A stretch of DNA of 64,000 nucleotides, from positions 1 to 64,000 of the forward strand of contig CADEFT010000030.1 in the NCBI GenBank assembly GCA_902826685.1, in the 5' to 3' direction. Below the pieces are notes generated by a model. It did not search any database and was not told the origin of the DNA. It saw only the letters and a program-made list of their open reading frames with translations. This DNA comes from an uncultured Acidobacteriota bacterium. Lineage in GTDB: Bacteria > Acidobacteriota > Terriglobia > Bryobacterales > Bryobacteraceae. Shown in pieces: positions 49,973 through 58,542 of this stretch (the first letter of the stretch is position 1; each line of letters opens with the position of its first letter). The position numbers and the translations under genes were made by a program.

Positions 49973-52147
49973 ATGTGGCGAGTGTTGCCATTCCTCGTAC
50001 CACTGTGGTTACCGGCCGCCGGTCTGCCGGTGGAAGCGGTCGGCGTACTCAACCGCTACTGCACCGGCTGCCATGGCGCCGCCAAGGCCGCCGGTCTCGA
50101 CCTGCGGACACGCGCGGCCATGATGGAGGGCGGCGCCGGCGGCGCCGCGGTCATCCCCTTCGATCCCGAAAGCAGTCTGCTGTGCCAGCAATTGGCCGGC
50201 CATCACAGCCAGCTTTCCGAGCGCGAAGCGCGCATTCTCAAGGATTGGGTGGAAATAGGAGCGCCATGGCCCGGCTCCACCGTGCGTCTCACCGGACCCG
50301 AACGCGCCATCACCGCCCCCGAGCGACGTCACTGGGCCTTCGTGAAACCGGAGCGCACGCCACCTCCGCGGGGCGGCAACCCCATCGATGCGTTTCTCGA
50401 TCGCGTCTCCACGCCGGCCGCCGCGGATGTGCTGGTGCGGCGTGCATGGCTCGACGTTCTAGGTCTGCCTCCTTCGCCCGAAGAACGAGCCCGCGCGCTC
50501 GCACGGCCCTGGAAAGAAGTGGTGGAGCAACTGCTCGCTTCGCCGCATTACGGGGAACGCTGGGCCACTCACTGGCTCGATGTCGTGCGTTACGCCGATT
50601 CCTCCGGCTATGAATTCGATTGGCCTCGCCCGCAGGCGTGGCGCTACCGCGACTGGGTCGCCGCTTCGTTCCACAACGGCAAACCGTACGACGCGTTTCT
50701 GCGCGAACAGATCGCCGGCGATGAGCTCGATTTCCCCACCACCGCCTCGCGCATCGCCACCGGGTTTCTGCGGCTGGGCGCGGAGAACAATTTAAAGAAC
50801 GAAACGACGCGGCTCGATGAACTGGACGACGTGGTATCCACCACGATGGCGGCCTTTCAGGCTCTGAACATTGGCTGCGCGCGCTGCCACGATCACAAGT
50901 ACGATCCCATCACGCGGCACGATTATCATCGCGTGCAGGCGGTGTTCGCTTCGATTCGCCCGCGCGATTATCCGCTGGCCGATGCCGGGACGGCCGCGCG
51001 GCATGCCGCAACCAACGGCCAGATCGACGAACGGGCCAGACCGCACCGGGAAATACGTGCCGCGCTCGAACGCGCCTATCGCCCGTTGGTGGCCGCGGAA
51101 AAGATCGCCAAACTGCCCATTTACATGCAATCGGCATGGCAACGGCCGGCTGCGGAACGAACCCACGGAGAGCGGCTGACGGCGCGCCAGATCGAGCGCA
51201 CACTCGAGATCACCGAGGCGGAGATCGCCGTCCGCATGACGGCGCCAGATCGTGTTTCCTACGAAGACGCGGCCGCGAAAATCGCTTCTTTGGACAGGCA
51301 GCGTCCGCCCGCGCTCGACACGATCATGGCGATCGGCGAGTATGGCCGCGATCCGCTGCCGTCCGCCATGGAGCCGGGCGCGGTGCGAATCGCCGGCGTT
51401 CCGTTCCCCGAAGTGGATGTGCCGGATTGCGCGCAAACCTCCTACCGGCGCCGCCGTTTCGCCGGGTGGCTCACCTCGCCCGCCAATCCACTCACCGCCC
51501 GCGTCATGGTGAATCGCATCTGGAAACATCACTTCGGTACGGGCCTGGTGCCGGCGGGAAACAATTTCGGACGCGGCGCGGAGCGGCCCGCCAACGTGGC
51601 GCTGCTCGATTGGCTGGCGGTCGAGTTCGTCGCTAGCGGCTGGTCGGTAAAGGCGATCGAACGGATCATCCTGAACTCGAACGCCTGGCGCGCGCGCGAA
51701 TTTCCGCGCCGGCGCCTGGAAGCCGAGATCATCCGCGATTCGGTGCTGGCCGCCGCCGGTCTGCTCGATCGCAGCGCAGGCGGACCCGCCGTCAAACCGG
51801 ACTCTCACCGCCGCGGCCTCTATATGATTCGCAAGCGCAGCGTGCGATATCCGCTGTTTGAAGTCTTCGATCAACCCGACAGCGCCGCATCCTGTGCGCG
51901 CCGCGGTTCGTCTTCGACGGCCGTGCAGGCGCTGGCGCTGATGAACAATGCGTTGATGAGGGAAGCGGCCCAGGCCATGGCGGCGCGCATCGCGATCGAT
52001 TCCGATCCGGTGGCGCGCGCCTATGAACGTGCCTTGAGCAGGCTTCCGTCGGCGGCCGAGCGCGAGGCCGTTACCGCCAGCGGCATCGGCCTGGCCGATC
52101 TCTGCCAGCTATTGTTCAATCTCAACGAATTTCTGTATCTGGAGTAA
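49973..52147 (+). CDS. PSCyt1/PSCyt2/PSD1 (DUF1549/DUF1553) protein
   Basis: A 724-residue secreted protein of the planctomycete-type cytochrome family. After the signal peptide it has a c-type heme-like site CTGCHG (about residues 24-29), a PSCyt2/DUF1549 region (PIDAFLDRV, RRAWLDVLGLPPSPEERA, YGERWATHWLDVVRYADSSGYEFD), a second CxxCH in GCARCHDHKYDPI, and a C-terminal PSD1/DUF1553 region (SPANPLTARVMVNRIWKHHFGTGLV, MIRKRSVRYPLFEVFDQPD). It is shorter than typical (~900-1,000). The usual downstream DUF1501 partner is absent; a lipoprotein gene on the opposite strand follows. Biochemical role is unknown. Confidence 0.92.
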   Translation: MWRVLPFLVPLWLPAAGLPVEAVGVLNRYCTGCHGAAKAAGLDLRTRAAMMEGGAGGAAVIPFDPESSLLCQQLAGHHSQLSEREARILKDWVEIGAPWPGSTVRLTGPERAITAPERRHWAFVKPERTPPPRGGNPIDAFLDRVSTPAAADVLVRRAWLDVLGLPPSPEERARALARPWKEVVEQLLASPHYGERWATHWLDVVRYADSSGYEFDWPRPQAWRYRDWVAASFHNGKPYDAFLREQIAGDELDFPTTASRIATGFLRLGAENNLKNETTRLDELDDVVSTTMAAFQALNIGCARCHDHKYDPITRHDYHRVQAVFASIRPRDYPLADAGTAARHAATNGQIDERARPHREIRAALERAYRPLVAAEKIAKLPIYMQSAWQRPAAERTHGERLTARQIERTLEITEAEIAVRMTAPDRVSYEDAAAKIASLDRQRPPALDTIMAIGEYGRDPLPSAMEPGAVRIAGVPFPEVDVPDCAQTSYRRRRFAGWLTSPANPLTARVMVNRIWKHHFGTGLVPAGNNFGRGAERPANVALLDWLAVEFVASGWSVKAIERIILNSNAWRAREFPRRRLEAEIIRDSVLAAAGLLDRSAGGPAVKPDSHRRGLYMIRKRSVRYPLFEVFDQPDSAASCARRGSSSTAVQALALMNNALMREAAQAMAARIAIDSDPVARAYERALSRLPSAAEREAVTASGIGLADLCQLLFNLNEFLYLE

Positions 52148-52153
52148 AGCTTT

Positions 52154-52696
52154 TTAGTGCAGGACGCGCTCGAACTTCCAGGTCTCGCCTTCCACGCGCA
52201 GCTCGACGGTGGGGCTGATGTCCTGATGGAACTTGCCATTCCGTACGCCCATCAGCGGCAGCGGACGGGCAAAGCAGCTATGGGCGACGGTGACGCTGGC
52301 CTTCACTTGCGCGATTCTCGAATTGGCGCCGCTACCGTTGCGGACGTGAATCACTTCTTCCACCACTACCGGGAATTCGCCGCGCACCTGCACATAGGGC
52401 TGTGCGTAGCCGGTTTCAGTAACCGAAACGTCGTCGTCGAAATGCAACGCTTTACCGCCCGTCATCAGGCGGGCGCTTTGCCGCGATTCCGAACCCTGTG
52501 CCGGAGGCTCCCACAAATCTTCCCTGGTGCCGCAATCGACCTGTCTTGGCGTTAGAACGACCTGCTCGGCCTCGAGCCGGATGGGCTGCGCCTCGACGGC
52601 CATCTTGATATTGGTGGCGTCGTCAAGCGGAGCCATGACGCAACCGGTGAGCGAAAGAGCCAGACCGCAGACGGCGGAACCGAGGATACGCAGCAT
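52154..52696 (-). CDS. Hypothetical lipoprotein
   Basis: A 180-residue protein with a lipoprotein signal (MLRILGSAVCGLALSLTGC, lipobox LTGC). The mature part is beta-rich (AEQVVLTPRQVDCGTREDLWEPP, ALHFDDDVSVTETGYAQPYVQVRGEFPVVVEEVIHVRNG) with no recognised domain. The end KFHQDISPTVELRVEGETWKFERVLH is reminiscent of ligand-binding strands. Outer-membrane or periplasmic location is predicted. It begins 44 bases past the end of paralogue B on the same strand. Confidence 0.7.
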   Translation of the reverse strand: MLRILGSAVCGLALSLTGCVMAPLDDATNIKMAVEAQPIRLEAEQVVLTPRQVDCGTREDLWEPPAQGSESRQSARLMTGGKALHFDDDVSVTETGYAQPYVQVRGEFPVVVEEVIHVRNGSGANSRIAQVKASVTVAHSCFARPLPLMGVRNGKFHQDISPTVELRVEGETWKFERVLH

Positions 52697-52740
52697 TCCT
52701 ATGGGAGGAATCGGACGAAAGGCGGTCCGGCTTTAATCGA

Positions 52741-55700
52741 TTACGGCACCACCGAGGCGCCCGGCGTGCCGCTGCGAATCAGGCTTCCGCTATCGTTGAA
52801 CCAATCGGCGACGTAGTAAACCACGCGGCCCGATATCCCTGGAATCGAGATGGTGCAGCCCTGCTCACACGCCGTCAACTGCTGTGTCTCGGTCACCCAC
52901 CGGAAGGGAGCGCCGCCGGTGGAGCACGATTCGCGGCGCGAGGTGCAGAAATAGCTGGTGGAAGCGCCGTTTTCGGCGTACCCGAAACGCAGCCGCGCCA
53001 GCCTGGCGCCGGCCATGGCGGGCACACTCACCGGCACCGGCACGAAGTTCCCGCGGTCGATACCATCCACGGCCGGCTGCGGTGGAATTTTGAACAGCAG
53101 CAGGTCGTTGCGCGTGGCTTCAAGCCACGATCCGCTGGTGATGGCCCACGATCCATCGGGCAGAGGCGCCGCGTTGGAATACGTCCAGGTGAAGTTGTAG
53201 CGCTGGAACTGCGCGGTCAGGAACCGGTCCGGATGAGACAGCCCGCGGTCCTTGGTTCCGTACTGGTTGATGCCGATGCCGCCATTGACCATCGACGTGA
53301 AGCAGGGGCGCCGGTAGTAAAACGAATCGCCGCACAGCCCGTCGAGCGTCATGCCCGGCACGTTGAGATACACATCTCCCGGCCTGCCTCCGGTGACACA
53401 TTCTTCGTTGGCTTCGGCGACGCAATACTTCCAGTTGTCGGCGTCATTGCCGGTAATCCGCACGGCCGGACCGCTGATGTCTTCCAGTTGATAGGCGCCG
53501 GCCCAGGCGACCGTCGGCAGCACCTTGCGTACCAATGGGGAAGGGAGCGCGCCCAGCTTATAGAGCGAGCCCGTCACCAGCGATGCCGGCTGCCGCCACA
53601 GTGTGTACACGCTGCCTGCCTGCGGCGCAAAGGGGTTGCCGTCCAGATACCAGTCCCGCTCGCCATCGGGCGCCGACACCTGGCGCCAACTGGGATGCGT
53701 CTGAATGTAGTTCAGGAACACCTGCGTGTCGTGGACGGGTATTCCGCCGAATGTGTTGCCGTTGAGGATCTTGAAATCGGCGGCTGTGTTGCGGCGCTCA
53801 GGCACCGGGCGCGACCAGATGAAACGGCCCAGGCGATTGGCCTCCACGTCGTAGTCGCCCATGACGGTTCCAAGAGCGGAGATATCGCCGTGCTGCGCCC
53901 GCGACAGGCTGTTGTCGCGGATCAGCGACCGGCCATTGGCGTCGGTGTTGAAATTGGCCCAGACGTAACCGCTGCCGGTGGCGGCCGAACAGACCATGGT
54001 GAGCTTCCAGCCCGAAGGATGCGCGGCGCGGCGCGAGGTGTTCTCTTTGAGCGTGGGGCCGTGGATGATGTCGTGATGGCGTTTCAGAATCCAACGCCCG
54101 TCGCCCAGGTCCTTCACAAACAGAAACCGCTCCGTACCCGATTGCGCTTCGTCGCCTTCGGCGGCCGGCTGCAGCGTGACCGCGCCCGGCTGCCAGGAGC
54201 ATGGTTTAGCGTTGAGCCGCTCCCAATCGGAAGGGGTGGGATCGCAGGGATCGCCGCTGATTTTGACCGTGATGCAACGCACGCCGGTGGCGCCGAGGGC
54301 GAGCGTCGTACCCGAGACGCCGGCGGGGCAGGCTTCGGCGGCCGATTCAGCCAGCGATCCATCCTGAGAGCCGCCGACCTCAAGCACCTTCACTTCATAC
54401 GGACCGGCGTTGGTGGAGGCGCCGCCGACGAAATCCTTCACGACCACGGCGTTATTTTCCTCATCGCCGAGCGGCAGAAAGGAGTGAACCGCGCAGAACC
54501 GGCACGGGAAATTGGCATGGTAGTTCTGCATGGCCGCGACCTGGAAGGTGGCGGTGTCGATCCAGATACTCCAGGCCAGGGTGTCCTGCCCCGCCCAGGC
54601 ATAGAAGCCGAGTTTACCGCCCTGCTCGGCGAACAGCCCGAGATAGGGATAGCGCGCCGGATCGAACGATGGGTCGAAGGCGCGCGCCTGCTCGAGGATC
54701 GTCTGATTGCGGGAAGGCTTGGTGATCAGCTCCCAGGTGAAATGGCACGACTCTCCGCGCGGAATCGCCTGGTAGCCAGACGGCTGGGCGCATCCGGGGA
54801 GTCCCTCGGGGTGGTAGGTGCCGCGAAAAATCAGCAGACCCTGCGGAGGCGTGGCGATGCTGGTGGCGACGCAATACACTTGGTTCGGATTAGCCGGGTT
54901 GATGGAGAAGCCGCGGAAACAATCGCCCTGGTTGCTGTCGAGCGGGCCGCCGGAGATGTCGGCGTTATAAGGCGGATTGACGATGCCGAGAAACCGCGCC
55001 TCGCCATCGGAGGGGGCGACAAACCACAGCGTGGGATGCTGCTCGGCGGAGCGGACCCGGCACAGGTATCCTTGCTTTCCGCCCGGGTCCTGCACCGGGG
55101 TGGGAGAACAGAAATCCCATGCGCCGCTGGCGGGCATTTCAAATTCCTGGGAACTGGCCCAGCGGAACGATACGCCATCCACTTCCAGCAGGCCGGCGCC
55201 GGCGGTGGCTTTGCGCAGCAGCACGCCGAAATTATTGGCGGCGTAAGGAGCGGTGGTCAGGTTCCCGGCCGGCGCCGTCAGGGTGAGCCGGGAACCGCTG
55301 CTTACGCTGGCAATCGGATATTCGATGCCGCCGATACGGATGCGCGAACCCGCTGTCCAGGCGGTGGCGGGAAACCTGTTGCCGGAAACCAGCGTCACGT
55401 CGCGGCCCGATACGTTCACCGCGCCTTCGTAAGTGCCCATTAACGGCCGCGGAAGTGCGCCCTCGCCTACCGCGCCGCGCCAGGCGGCAAACAGCGGATG
55501 CGGGAAGCCGGATGGATGCAGCGCCGGACTTGCGGCGGGCGAATCCCCCACGGTGAGATTCTTCCAGGCGGTGGCGCAGGTGGCGCCATTGACGGTGAGA
55601 CAGACTTCGATGTCGCGCTGGCGGTTGTCGTTGGTCTGGCAGCCTTGCGAGGCGCACCATGCCTTGATCGTCACTTCGATATCGTCGATCGAACGGTAAA

Positions 55701-56457
55701 GCGTTTCCCAGTTGCCGACGCGTCCACAGCCCCAGCCTTGCGGACAGACCTGCGGCGCGCGGATGAACAACGGCCTTCGCTCCAGGCCGCTATAAGTAGC
55801 CGCGATACTGTCGATAGCGGCTCCGTTGGCCGCGCCGTTCCATCCGCCGTCGATATCGAAAGCGGCAACGCCATCGGCGGCGCGGGATACTTCCGGCCCC
55901 GCCATGCCCGGACTCGTCATCCGTTTCACCAGCACGCCGGTAAGCGGATCGATATATTCTCGCGACGCTTCGTTCCACTGCATGGAAGGCCAGCCATAGT
56001 GCCCGGGCGCGTCCCTGTCGAAGGGAAACGGCTCTCCGTAAAGTTTGCCTAACGGAATGTTGTTGGTCTCAAAGCTGCCGAGCAGAACCTGCGACCCTGA
56101 GCGGATGCGGTAGAAGTGCTTACGATAAGCCTGCAGCGCGCGGGAATAAAAAAGTCCATCCGCGCCTTTCTGGGCGCGCCGCTGCCCGGCGACGAAAGTG
56201 ATGCGGTTGCCCTCGGCGATCGATCCCGGCCGGGTGCAGTTCTGCGCGCCGGGGAAAAGGGAAGCGTTGGCGTCGTGGACGGGCGCGGTCATCGCCTCGT
56301 CTGCATAGATGTCGACGAAACAAGCGGCCAGATCGGGCACCGCGAAGACCAGTACCGCCTGGGTGGGCGTTGCCGCAATCCCGTGCATTTCGATGCCTGG
56401 CGTCTGGAAAGCCGGCCATAGGGCACAGCCGGCGAGAACGGCGAGCACACGTTTCAA
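52741..56457 (-). CDS. Giant secreted Cys-rich protein, paralogue B
   Basis: About 1238 residues. I start it at TTG 56457 because GGAGGAGGAGA lies 8-10 bases upstream and a clean signal peptide follows (LKRVLAVLAGCALWPAFQ); an ATG at 56508 would add 17 basic residues. Same family as 21681-25352 and 58472-62182: TPTQAVLVFAVP, LFPGAQNC, TFVAGQRRAQ, FYSRALQAYR, PFDRDAPGHYGWPSMQW, EYIDPLTGVLVKR, CPQGWGC, PCRFCAVHSFLPLGDEENN, DWYLDGNPFA, DGSWAITSGSWLEATRN, RFGYAENGASTSYFC and the terminal GASVVP. Many paired cysteines, no membrane anchor; extracellular, function unknown. Confidence 0.85.
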   Translation of the reverse strand: MKRVLAVLAGCALWPAFQTPGIEMHGIAATPTQAVLVFAVPDLAACFVDIYADEAMTAPVHDANASLFPGAQNCTRPGSIAEGNRITFVAGQRRAQKGADGLFYSRALQAYRKHFYRIRSGSQVLLGSFETNNIPLGKLYGEPFPFDRDAPGHYGWPSMQWNEASREYIDPLTGVLVKRMTSPGMAGPEVSRAADGVAAFDIDGGWNGAANGAAIDSIAATYSGLERRPLFIRAPQVCPQGWGCGRVGNWETLYRSIDDIEVTIKAWCASQGCQTNDNRQRDIEVCLTVNGATCATAWKNLTVGDSPAASPALHPSGFPHPLFAAWRGAVGEGALPRPLMGTYEGAVNVSGRDVTLVSGNRFPATAWTAGSRIRIGGIEYPIASVSSGSRLTLTAPAGNLTTAPYAANNFGVLLRKATAGAGLLEVDGVSFRWASSQEFEMPASGAWDFCSPTPVQDPGGKQGYLCRVRSAEQHPTLWFVAPSDGEARFLGIVNPPYNADISGGPLDSNQGDCFRGFSINPANPNQVYCVATSIATPPQGLLIFRGTYHPEGLPGCAQPSGYQAIPRGESCHFTWELITKPSRNQTILEQARAFDPSFDPARYPYLGLFAEQGGKLGFYAWAGQDTLAWSIWIDTATFQVAAMQNYHANFPCRFCAVHSFLPLGDEENNAVVVKDFVGGASTNAGPYEVKVLEVGGSQDGSLAESAAEACPAGVSGTTLALGATGVRCITVKISGDPCDPTPSDWERLNAKPCSWQPGAVTLQPAAEGDEAQSGTERFLFVKDLGDGRWILKRHHDIIHGPTLKENTSRRAAHPSGWKLTMVCSAATGSGYVWANFNTDANGRSLIRDNSLSRAQHGDISALGTVMGDYDVEANRLGRFIWSRPVPERRNTAADFKILNGNTFGGIPVHDTQVFLNYIQTHPSWRQVSAPDGERDWYLDGNPFAPQAGSVYTLWRQPASLVTGSLYKLGALPSPLVRKVLPTVAWAGAYQLEDISGPAVRITGNDADNWKYCVAEANEECVTGGRPGDVYLNVPGMTLDGLCGDSFYYRRPCFTSMVNGGIGINQYGTKDRGLSHPDRFLTAQFQRYNFTWTYSNAAPLPDGSWAITSGSWLEATRNDLLLFKIPPQPAVDGIDRGNFVPVPVSVPAMAGARLARLRFGYAENGASTSYFCTSRRESCSTGGAPFRWVTETQQLTACEQGCTISIPGISGRVVYYVADWFNDSGSLIRSGTPGASVVP

Positions 56458-56616
56458 GCTAGGTCTCCTCCTCCGCGGACCGATACATTTGTTGGAACGC
56501 GCCAGCAAAGCTCTGAGTTGCGATTGAGGAGGCCGGGCAACCTCCTGGGGCTAGCGAAATCTTACCATAGCTCTGCGATAATTAGAATTGCACTCCGGAG
56601 GGACAAGCCCCATTTC

Positions 56617-58542
56617 ATGTGTGGCATAGCGGGATACTTCACCAGTCAGGGCGCCGCCGAAGAGCGGCTGGTCAAAGCGATGTGCGATCAGATGGTGCAT
56701 CGCGGCCCGGACGACTTCGGCGCTCACGTCGATGGCGGCTGCGGCATTGGCATGCGCCGGCTGAGCATCATCGATCTTTCCACCGGCCATCAGCCGATGT
56801 CGAACGAGGATGGCACGGTTTGGGTGGTTTTCAACGGCGAAGTCTATAACTATCAGGGGTTGCGCGAGAACCTCATCGCCCAGGGCCATCGCTTCCAGAC
56901 CAAATCGGACACCGAAACCCTCATCCATCTTTACGAGCAGGAAGGCGTGGAAGGGCTGAAGAAGCTGCGCGGCATGTTCGCCTACGCGATCTGGGACGGC
57001 CGCCGCCAACGCCTGCTGCTGGTGCGCGACCGCTTCGGCAAGAAGCCGCTATATTACGCGGTGCTGCCGCAAGGCATCTATTTCGCCAGCGAACTGAAGT
57101 GCCTGCGCCCGCATAACCTGCCGCTCGATCTGGATGAAGACGCCTTCCGTTTGTACTTCCGCCTGTCCTACATGCCCGATCCGCACAGCCCGTTCCGGCA
57201 GGTGCGTAAGCTCGAGCCCGGCAGTTGGTTGACTTACGACGCTCGGGGGCATGTGGAAAAAGGAACTTACTGGAACATGCCGGTTCCAGCCAGGGACGCC
57301 GCGCCGGGGCTCGATGAGGCGAGCCTCAAGAAACGGCTGCGCGACAAGTTCGACGAATCGGTGCGCCTGCGCATGATCGCCGACGTCCCCCTGGGCGCTT
57401 TCCTGAGCGGCGGCGTCGATTCGAGCGCCGTGGTGGCGTCGATGGCCGTGCAATCGCCGCAGCCGGTTAAGACGTTCTCCATCGGATTTGAGGAAGCCGA
57501 GTACAACGAACTCGAATACTCGCGGCAAATCGCCAAGCTCTATAAAACCGATCACCACGAGATTCTGGTCAAGCCCGATTCGATCGACCTGGTGCGCCGC
57601 CTGGTAAACCATTTCGACGAGCCGTTTGGCGATTCCTCGGCCATTCCGACGCTGATCGTGAGCGAGTTCGCGCGCCGCGATGTGAAGGTGGTGCTCACCG
57701 GCGACGGCGGCGACGAAGTATTCGGCGGCTATCCAAGCTTTCTGGCGGCGGAAAAGCTGGCGCGGTGGAATCGTCTGCCGGGGCCGCTGCGGTCCGCGGT
57801 GGCGTCGCTCGCCGGTGTCCTGCCGTATTCGGCCTACGGCAAGAACTTTCTGCACATGATCAGTCTTCCGACGGCCATCGACCGCTACTTCGAATGGAAC
57901 TATCTCACCTCGCCGCAGATGGAACAACTATTGGCGCCGCGGTGGATCGACGCCGCCAATACCGCCTATCTGCGGAAGCAGTTGCAGCATTGCCTGCTCA
58001 AAAACGGCGTCGACCCGGTGACGCAAACGATGTTTTTCGAAGCGACGGCGAATCTGACCGGCGACATGCTGGTGAAGGTGGATCGCATGTCGATGGCGGC
58101 GTCGATCGAAACGCGCTGCCCCATGCTCGATCATGAACTGGCGGAACTGGCGGCGGGCATTCCGCACGCCTGGAAGATGCGCGGCGGCCAGGGCAAGGCG
58201 TTCTTTATCGAGACCTTTTCCGACCGTTTGCCGGAGAGCGTGTGGAACCGGCCCAAGCGCGGCTTCTCGGTACCCATCGCCGCCTGGTTCCGCGGTCCGC
58301 TGAAAAGCTTCCTGCGCGACCACATCACCAGCCGGCGATTCTTGGATCTGGGCTTCGTCGAGCCATCGTTTCTCGAACGGCTGCTCGCCGAGCATGAAAG
58401 CGGCCGCCGCAACAACCGCACCATGCTTTGGAACCTGCTGATGCTCGACCTGTGGTGCCAGCAATGGCAGGTTACGGCACCGCCAGCGCGCCCCGCCGTC
58501 CCGAATCTAGCACCGAGCCCGCGGCATTCAGCCGGTCAATGA
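56617..58542 (+). CDS. asnB: Glutamine-hydrolysing asparagine synthetase / amidotransferase
   Basis: A 641-residue AsnB-type amidotransferase from the ATG at 56617 (MCGIAGYF, catalytic Cys2). The glutaminase part has MRRLSIIDLSTGHQPMSNEDGTVWVVFNGEVYNYQGLR. The ATP-binding PPi motif is SGGVDSSAV, with LVKVDRMSMAASIETRCPMLD later. Members in exopolysaccharide/exosortase loci amidate sugars or surface molecules instead of making asparagine, which this setting makes plausible. The frame is open upstream of 56617 but without similarity. Its last 71 bases are antisense to the end of paralogue C, giving a Pro/Ala-rich C-terminal tail. Confidence 0.9.
   Translation: MCGIAGYFTSQGAAEERLVKAMCDQMVHRGPDDFGAHVDGGCGIGMRRLSIIDLSTGHQPMSNEDGTVWVVFNGEVYNYQGLRENLIAQGHRFQTKSDTETLIHLYEQEGVEGLKKLRGMFAYAIWDGRRQRLLLVRDRFGKKPLYYAVLPQGIYFASELKCLRPHNLPLDLDEDAFRLYFRLSYMPDPHSPFRQVRKLEPGSWLTYDARGHVEKGTYWNMPVPARDAAPGLDEASLKKRLRDKFDESVRLRMIADVPLGAFLSGGVDSSAVVASMAVQSPQPVKTFSIGFEEAEYNELEYSRQIAKLYKTDHHEILVKPDSIDLVRRLVNHFDEPFGDSSAIPTLIVSEFARRDVKVVLTGDGGDEVFGGYPSFLAAEKLARWNRLPGPLRSAVASLAGVLPYSAYGKNFLHMISLPTAIDRYFEWNYLTSPQMEQLLAPRWIDAANTAYLRKQLQHCLLKNGVDPVTQTMFFEATANLTGDMLVKVDRMSMAASIETRCPMLDHELAELAAGIPHAWKMRGGQGKAFFIETFSDRLPESVWNRPKRGFSVPIAAWFRGPLKSFLRDHITSRRFLDLGFVEPSFLERLLAEHESGRRNNRTMLWNLLMLDLWCQQWQVTAPPARPAVPNLAPSPRHSAGQ

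Noticed and set aside
53233..55443. 736-codon + strand frame opposite paralogue B
   Set aside because: Antisense shadow of a strongly supported secreted protein; no start signal and composition typical of a complement frame.
56518..56616. N-terminal extension of asparagine synthetase
   Set aside because: The catalytic Cys must follow the initiator Met, which fixes the start at 56617.
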